Shown here piece by piece: positions 43,501 to 52,500 of a stretch of DNA of 64,000 bases. Source of the stretch: Hirundichthys speculiger (Eukaryota > Chordata > Actinopteri > Beloniformes > Exocoetidae). The stretch lies in the NCBI GenBank assembly GCA_018398805.1, contig JAGFBZ010000738.1, positions 682,001 through 746,000 of the forward strand. Direction: 5' to 3'. Position numbers and translations under genes: made by a program. The notes beneath the pieces were generated by a model, which saw only the letters and a program-made list of their open reading frames with translations, was not told where the DNA came from and did not search any database. Every line of letters starts with the position of its first letter. The first letter of the stretch is position 1.

Positions 43501-46500
43501 CGCCAAATGGAAAGATTTAGAATTAACGCAATCTGAAACACCGGCACAGTCTTTATTAGGTTGCCAACACCAGAATCCTCACCTGGACAAAATAAACTGT
43601 TGGACTAGGGCCGCCCTCAAGGTGTGGTTTAGCACCCGTAAAAAAACTCTGCCTCGTAAAACATGCAAAAATATTGAAATGGGTGGCATATGATCCAGAG
43701 TTTAAACCATCAGGTCTAGATAAACAATTCAGGCACTGGGCATTGAGGGGTATTACAGCCTACTGCACTATGACTGATAAGGATGGACTGCAGCCTTTTG
43801 CCCACATCTCTAAATCATACGGACTGGGAAGGGAGGATATGTTCAGATATTTCCAGGTCAGAGATTACTTCAACAAGGAAATCAAGCAGACAGACAACAT
43901 GGATTTAAATCTGATCAGTATATTTACTGATGCATATAAGGCTAAAGATACAAAACATTTAATATCACAAATTTATAAAAAACTACAAAACTCCAAGAAC
44001 CATTCCACTCTCCAGGTTAAGCAGAAATGGGAGAGGGAGGCTGGCCTGGAGATATCTGAAGACGATTGGAAAACCGTTTGGGCGGGTCAGGCTAAAACCA
44101 CCAACTCTAGAGCCTGGCGAGAATTCTGCTGGAAGAACTTGATAAGATTTTTTGTCACTCCTAAATTGAAATCCCAGCAGCGGGGTTCTCAGGGTCAGGA
44201 TAATTGCTGGAGACAATGTGGACAGACCTTGGCTGACCATTTCCACATATTTTGGGCCTGCCCCCTTATCCAACCATATTGGCAGGATCTCGCTGGAGAA
44301 ATTCAGTTGATCTTTGGTTTAAAAATTGATTTTACATTTATTGTACTTTATCTTGGTAAAATCCCAGTTGGACTTATGGCCCAGGACAATTACCTTTATA
44401 ACGTACTCTTGGCTGCAAGCAAGAAGGCCATTACGCGGAAATGGCTGCAGACTAATCCACCAACAAGGAATGACTGGATCACCATTGTTAACGAAATACA
44501 AAGCATGGAGAAACTGACCTTCACCCTAAGACTGCGGGCTGAGCAGTACATAGGGTACTGGAAAAGGTGGACATCATATTCTTTAAAATGTAACCCATCA
44601 CCTATGTGAATTCTCCTACTCTGCTTGAGTGTGCGACTTATTTCAGTCCTGCCAACCTGTCTGTTTATTAATATTTGTTTTCTGTTAATTGTTTCTGTAT
44701 TTGACTGTTACTGTTGTAAAAAATAATTGAAAACTTTAATAAAAAGAAAGTTTCAAAAAAAAAAAGAAATGTTCCTCTGCTGACCACTAGGGGCTGGTTC
44801 CAACAGTGAGTCAGTCTCGATCAACCTCCACCTAGCTCCAACTTCCCAGTAAAAACTGATGCCAGATTTAGATTTTAGATGAGTTATGTGGTTTTAGAAG
44901 AGTAGTCCTAGTTGGGAAGGACTTCAGTCTGTGGTCCTCTGTGGTAGTTTGGAGGTCCTCTGTGGTGGTTTTGAGGTCCTCCGTGGTGGTTTGGAGGTCA
45001 TGTGTGGTAGTTTGGAGGTCCTCTGTGGTGGTTTGGAGGTCATGTGTGGTGGTTTGGAGGACCTCTGTTGTGGTTTGGAGGTCATGTGTGGTGGTTTGGA
45101 GGACCTCTGTGGTAGTTTGGGGTTCTCTGTGGTGGTTTGGAGGTCCGCTGTGGTAGTTTAGAGGTCCTCTGTGGTAGTTTGGGGTTCTCTGTGGTGGTTT
45201 GGAGGTCCTCTGTGGTAGTTTGGGGTTCTCTGTGGTGGTTTGGGGTCCTCTGTGGTAGTTTGGAGTTCCTCTGTGGTGGTTTGAGGTTCTCTGTGGTGGT
45301 TTGGAGGTCCTCTGTGGTAGTTTGGGGTTCTCTGTGGTGGTTTGGGGTCCTCTGTGGTAGTTTGGAGTTCCTCTGTGGTGGTTTGAGGTTCTCTGTGGTG
45401 GTTTGGAGCTCCTCTGTGGTAGTTTGGGGTTCTCGTGGTGGTTTGGAGGTCATGAGTGGTGGTTTGGAGGTCCTCTATGGTGGTTTGGGGTCCTCTGTGG
45501 TAGTTTGGAGTTCCTCTGTGGTGGTTTGAAGGTCCTCTGTGGTGGTTTGGAGGTCATGTGTGGTGGTTTGGGGTTCTCTGTGGTGGTTTGGAGTTCCTCT
45601 GTGGTGGTTTGAAGGTCCTCTGTGGTGGTTTGGAGGTCCTCTGTGGTGGTTTAAGGGCCTCTGTGGTAGTTTGGAGTTCCTCTGTGGTAGTTTGAAGGTC
45701 CTCTGTGGTGGTTTGGAGGTCACGTGTGGTGGTTTGGAGGTCCTCTGTGGTGGTTTGGGGTTCTCTGTGGTGGTTTGGAGGTCCTCTGTGGTAGTTTGGG
45801 CTTCTCTGTGGTAGTTTGGGGTTCTCTGTGGTCGTTTAGAGGTCCTCTGTGGTAGTTTGGAGGTCCGCTGTGGTGGTTTAGAGGTCTTCTGTGGTAGTTT
45901 GGGGTTCTCTGTGGTAGTTTAGAGGTCCTCTAGTGGCTGTGGGGGCTTTGTGCATCTCTAAAGTCTGTTTCTAGAAGGAAAGTGCTGTGACTGCTGGTCA
46001 ACAGTCCTGAACATCTCACCTGCAGCTGCTGTAGCTCCACCTTTAGTCTGGAGACGCCGCTCTCTGCTTTCACTGCTCGCCTCTGACACACACAGATCTC
46101 AGATCAATAATCCACCTGATCACACGTTTACAGACTAAATACTTGAAATCAGAGGGACTCAGGTGTGAATGTGTGTCACCGTCATCAGGTGGAGGTTCTG
46201 TTCCACAGAGTGGACCATGCTCTCCAGGTCCTGCGCCTCCTTCTCCTCCTGATGCTTCTTCTGCAGCAGCTCCTCTGACAGCTCTGCCACCCTGCAGAGG
46301 GAAGAGGACAGGGGCATGTGGGTAAATGCTGCAGGGCTGACAGCAGTGCTGCGCCATGATTGGTCAACACTGACCTGTGCTGGGCAGCCTCAGCACTCCT
46401 CTGCAGCTCCCTGATGGTCCTCCTTAGTGACACATTCTCCTCCTTCAGCTGAGACACACAACATGATTGTTCCACAGCAACCATGATGGATGACAGGTGA

Positions 46501-49500
46501 CAGGAAATACCAAGACCAAGCTGCAGCTTTCCCTCACGAGCCAGAGGAGACATGAAGTTCCTCCACCGACCACTAGAGGCAGCAGTTCCTCTACCGACCA
46601 CTAGAGGCTGCAGTTCATCTGTTGACCACTAGAGGCTGCAGTTCCTCCATCGACAACTAGAGGCTGCAGGTCCTCTACCAACCACTAGACGCTGCAGTTC
46701 TTCTACCGACCACTAGAGGCTGCAGTTCCTCTACCAACCACTAAAGCTCGCTGAATAGCCTCCAACTGATCCAGAACGCAGCAGCGAGGGTGCTGACGGG
46801 AATCAGTAAGCGAGATCACGTCTGTCCTGTGTTAGCCTCCCTCCACTGGCTTCCCGTGAAATTTCAAATTGAGTTTAAAATTCTGCTTCTCACATATAAG
46901 GCCGTTAATGGCCTAGCTCCTCGTTATCTACCAGACCTGATAGCATGTTATGCTTCTAATAGAGCTCTCCGCTCTCAGAGTGCTGGTCTACTCATCGTTC
47001 CTAGAATATCTAAAAGTAGGTTTGTAGGACAGGCCTTCTGCTACCAGGCACCTTTATTATGAAACCAGCTACCAGTTTGGGTTCAGGAGGCTGACACCAC
47101 CTCCATCTTTAAAACTAAATTGAAAACATTTCTGTTCAGTAAAGCCTACAGTTAGTCTAAACTATAGTGTGTAGGGGCTAATAGTTATAACCATAGTTGT
47201 TGTAGCTCAGACTAGAGTAGCTCGTCTTAATCACAGCTTCGTCATAGCTATGCTGCTATAGGCCTACACTGCAGGGGGACACCAACATGATCTGCTGAGT
47301 GGTGTCTCCACTGCTCTTCTCCTTTTTCTTCCCTTTCCTCCTCCCTTCCTCCTCCTCCAGCTTGTTCCATAGTTAATTAGGAGCACCTCGTTACTGTAAC
47401 TATCCTTCATTTTCTTTCCTGTAGTTTGTTGTGCTGTTTTTCCCTCCTTTTTTCTCTTTTCTTTCTGTATGTTTGCAGGCCAGAGTTTCCTGAGGTTCAT
47501 GCTGACTTGCGTTTACATCCACCTGTGTATGTAGATGTTTTCAGGGTGTTGGTTGCCATGGTGACCGGTGATCAAGTCCTCTGACCATCTCACCTCAGTG
47601 CTGCTACTTGCATCTGTTTATGGAGTCATTTCATTCAGTCAATTACATGCTCTCCTCTGTCTGTCCTCAAGAAATAATCGCTGAAATTCTGCAAAAATCA
47701 ACCCCACAGCAGACGAGAGGCCGCAGCTGCCAAGCGAAACATCAAACAGGGTTAGGGGTCCCCATTAACCGTGAAAACTAAGGGAATCACTGTATCACTT
47801 TAGTTAATGATCTCTGCTCGGGGCAAAGATCATGCACCTAGGAGACAATTTGCATTGTGATAGATGCTATAAAAATAAAACTGAATTAAAGTGAATGAAC
47901 TTAACTTGTAGGTGACAAATGAAGTGTCTGAACCTGAACCGACATCAGACCAAACAGCAGAGCTGACAGCAGGGGGCACTGCTGCACCGCTGACCTGAGG
48001 GAGTGTGACCGGGCTACCTGCTGCATCTGGCTGCTCCTCCCACTCCTCCTGCAGGAGGTGGCTGCTCCAGCCAGCGAGGTCTCATCATCTCCTTCATAGT
48101 TCTCTGCTCCTCCTGCTGCTGCTCCTTCAGCTGTGGAGAACCTGGCGGAACAGAAGCAGCTTCAATATCTACTGGAGCTGGAGCTGAGGAGCAGGTACAG
48201 CTGGAAGAACCTTCTAGGTCTTTAATAGATAGTGATGAGTTTAAACTTTCTTTATGGACCAAAACAAAGAGAACTGAATCAGTTTTGAGTTGGATCAGAA
48301 GACGTGTTTTCAGCAGAATGACTATGAATGTCCTGGAGCAACAGACCTACGTCTGAAGAGACCATCCAGTAAGACCATCTAACACGGTCCATCAGTCAGT
48401 TTAACATAGAAACTTGGAAAGAGGCCTGAGAATTACTGCTGAAGATAACTGGAGCTGCCAACTCCAGCATCAACCACAACCTGTTGATAGCGTTGTCCTC
48501 CAGAGTACTGGGACCAGTTTCACAGCAGGTTCCCTGAACACAGACCCAGCAGCATCAGGAAACTGAAGAGCTCATGAAGGAACACACATGATGAGCACTG
48601 GCTGACCAACTGGACCAAACTAGACCCAATGGGACCCAACTGGACCCAACTAGACCCAATGGGACTCAACTGGATCCAACTAGACCCAACTGGACCCAAC
48701 TGGACCCAACTAGACCCAAGTAGACCCAACTAGACCCAAGTAGACCCAACTAGACCCAGCTGGACCCAACTAGACCCAACTAGACCCAACTGGACCCAAC
48801 TGGACCCAAGTAGACCCAACTGGATCCAACTGGACCCAACTAGACCAGAGTAGACCCAACTGGACCCAACTAGACCCAACTATACCCAAGTGGACCCAAC
48901 TTGACCCAACTGGACCCAACTAGACCCAACTGGATGCAACTAGACAAAAACTGGACCCAACTAAACCCAACTGGACCCAACTAGACCCAACTGGAACCAA
49001 CTTGACCCAACTGGACCCAACTAGATCCACGTAGACCCATGTGGACCCAACTAGAGCCAAATGGACCCAACTAGACCCAACTGGATGCAACTAGACCAAA
49101 CTGGACCCAACTAAACCCAACTGGACCCAACTAGACCCAACTGGAACCAACTTGACCCAACTGGACCCAACTAGATCCACGTAGACCCACGTGGACCCAA
49201 CTGGACCCAACTGGACCCAACTAGAGCCAACTGGACCCAACTTGATGAAACTAGACCCAACTGGACCAAATTAGACCCAACTAGACCCAACTGGCTCCAA
49301 CTGGACCCAACTAGACCAAACTGGATCCAACTGGTTCCAACTGGACCCAACCAGACCAAACTGGACCCAACTAGACCCAACTGGATGCAACTAGACCCAA
49401 CTGGACTCAACTAGACCCAACTGGACCCAAGTAGACCCAACTTGACCCAACTGGACCCAGATAGATCCAAGTAGACCAAACTGGACCTAACTAGACCCAA

Positions 49501-52500
49501 TTAGACCCAACTGGTTCCAACTGGACCCAACTGCACCCAACTGGACCCAACTAGACCCAATTAACCAAACTGGACCCAACTAGAACCAACTAGACCCAAC
49601 TGGTTCCAACTGGACCCAACAGGTCTGGAAACGTCACTGCTCTTGGTGAATCTATGACAGCAACAGAAAACCGTCTGATCCTGATGAAGACATAATCCAC
49701 AACACATCCGTCCTGCCTGTTGGTCTTCAGTTTAGAGACTAAAGGAAGAGCCCTTTCAGACTGAGGAAACTCCCCCTCAGGTCCAAGTTCTGACCCAGGT
49801 TCTGGTCCTCTGTGAGACAACTCATCCTCAACAACCAATCGAAGAGCACCGTTAGAAACCAGCCTCGCCCCCTCCAGACATCACTCACCTGGTCTCCTCC
49901 TCCTCCTCCTCCTCCTCAGAACAGAGGGAGGAGGTGTTGTCCACCTCAGACTGGAAGCTCCGCCCCCAGTCCTCCTCCTGGTTGGACAGAAAGAGGCTAC
50001 TGTCAGACAGCCAGCGTATCCACAACACATCTGGATATCTAACCAGATTAAAATGACATAGTCCAAAATATAACTTAAAAATTAAACTCAGGAGCTCTAA
50101 CAGCTGTACATCTAAACACGCTGAGACGTGATCACTGATAGAGACAGACTTCATGCTCTGTTAGAATGGTCCAGTAGAAGACACCTGGTGTTCACCTGTA
50201 CGGAGGCCACCAGGAAACAGATCTTCTGTGTTCTGAGATCTTTAAGGTCACCTCAAGAAAAATGAGGTTTAAATGTTAAAATGTTTGTTCAGAGTAGAAG
50301 CATGAAGACACTTCAGGAGGTTTTCAACATCCATGATGCAGTGATACATCAGCTGTGATCAGAGCTGAGGATCTCTCACATCCAGAGGAGCAGCTGCTTC
50401 ATCTCAGCTCCTCTGAAGTTCCTCTGACGTCCTGGTGGCTGCAGCCATTTTTCTGAAGGTCCTAAAGCGCTTGGACAGTTCTTTAGAAAAACTGATGAAA
50501 TAAAATAATGTGAGGAAGATTTTTCTGCCAAATGTATTTGCAGGGCATAAAATTAGAATTTTTACCAAGTAGTCCCTGGCTACCAGGTTTTTGAAGTTGG
50601 TAACCAGCTAGCAATTTTGGTCGCCAGTGTTTTTCGTGGCCCCCGTAGACTGCTGACATCATCATGGAGGCTCAATGACTTCAATGGCCTCTACCATCTA
50701 TAGTAGGCATTTCTCCAGCACATCCTCAGTAAATCCATCAGGGAAACACTATTGTACTAGTGTGATATTATGAAACGTCTGCACCACCTCACTATATCTG
50801 CCAGGAGATCTAAGCTTCCTGGAGAAAAACTGGAATCTGCATGAAAGAAGCTACAAGTTTGGGAGTCTGTTCAACAGTCATGCAGTAGCTTTTTCTGCCC
50901 ACATGAAGTCCCACAGTGGTTTGACATTTTAGACTCCCAGCATGTTACACAGACTTGAAACAGACTTACTTCTACTGTCAATACTACATTTGAATTTTCA
51001 ACAGCCAAAAAATATGAACTCAGACCACCTAGCAACAATGCAAACACAATTTGGAATTATCATTTATAAAAAGCAAATGTAAGAAAGTTACTTGTTCTAT
51101 GCTGCATGTGAGTTATATCGTGTATATAGTTCTGTTTATTTTACCTCTGTGTGTGTGTCTCTGTGAAATGGAGAAAAAAAAAACAAGCTAATTCAGCTAT
51201 TTTTTCATTATATTAAACATAAGATAAAATCATCTTGTGTATCACCTTTCAGAACGAGGGAAACAGAGTTGTACAGGCAATTTCCATCCCCTGTCGTCTT
51301 AATGGGTCTCAACTCTTTGTATTTTGACGGCAACAACCGAAAGGAAAGTGTGTCGGTTTAAGGAGAAAATCACACAACAAATTAAACAATTTAGCACTGC
51401 AGTTAGTTGTCAGTATGATTGTGGGGGCATAGACAGAATTTCAATAGGAAATTTCATCAGTTCAGTATTGTTTTATTTGAAATGTTTTTTTTTTTTAATC
51501 AGTGTCAATATGATCAAGAATAGCTTGTGTGTCTACCTAGATAATGTTTATATGGTGATTTTACAAGCATGTGTTGTAAGTCAGCCTGGCCCTTTAAGAA
51601 GGGGAGTAGCCTGATGGGTAATGTAGTTTGTGAGGTGCGGGCAGCTGAACGGAGCAAGTGAAGTGAGCATGAGCAGCGGCCGAGTGTTATGGATTTACAT
51701 CCTCCGTTGACTGACCGGAGCCGAAAAATACAGACTGTGTAACGTTGTCAGTTCCTGAATAAAGTGCCGTTCAGAGCAGAAAAAACTGGACTTTTTCTTT
51801 CGTTTTCACTGGCGTGTTAGCCGCTTGTCACGAGCCTGGAATAGCACAGTACGGCGGTTTACCTACTACGGTTCGGAGACCAGAGGCTGTACGGTAACAC
51901 ATGAAAGCACATTTTGATGTGATGCCATGTGCACCCAAAACATGGCCACTTTTCGCCAAATAAACTTTGTTTCTAAATTATTTAGATATGTTTGCCTTGG
52001 TGACGCATGACAAATGTGCAGAAATCATAGAAAAAAAATCATTTTTAGAAAAAAAATCATTTTTTTCTAAGTTGATGGTGGATTTTGTGGCCCTCGCCAC
52101 TGGCGACAAAGCAAAAAAAAAAAAAAAACGGTCGAAATGGTCAAATTTTGGTTGCATTTGACGACCAGTTAGTCGCGATTTTATGCCCTGATTTGTTGCA
52201 TTACAGCAACCCAACTTTAACTCTGCACGTCCTGCTCCAAAGTACTGGTTAAGACCAGTTCACCAGGCTCCAACATCCTGGTTGAAACCAGTTCAGGGTT
52301 AGAGTAAGGGGTTAGGGGGTTAGGTAAGGGTTAGGGGGTTAGGGGTTAGGGTTAGGTTTAGGGTTAGGGGGTTAGGGTCAGGGGGTTAAGGTTAAGGTTA
52401 GGTTTAGGGTTAGGGTCAGGGGGTTAGGTTAGGGTTAGGGGGTTAGGGGTTAGGGGTTAGGGTTAGGTTTAGGGTTAGGGTCAAGGAGTTAGGGGGTTAG

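Larger units (their letters stand above)
39198..44779 (+). mobile_element. near-intact L1-clade LINE with 15-bp target-site duplication
   Basis: The element (39213-44764) is flanked by identical 15-bp copies of AGAAATGTTCCTCTG at 39198-39212 and 44765-44779 and ends in AATAAA plus an A-rich tail. It starts GACTTCCGGTGGG, contains ORF1 and ORF2 in tandem, and is about 5.55 kb. It lies antisense to entr1 in intron 8. The perfect duplication and nearly open frames mark it as the youngest transposon in the window. Confidence 0.95.

Noticed and set aside
46070..46357. Alternative minus-strand protein (95 codons)
   Set aside because: Overlaps entr1 exon 7 in the wrong frame; the ENTR1 frame matches the family across the splice sites.
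49590..49838. Possible extra entr1 exon on the minus strand
   Set aside because: No fitting acceptor-donor pair; exons 4 and 5 already join in phase without it.
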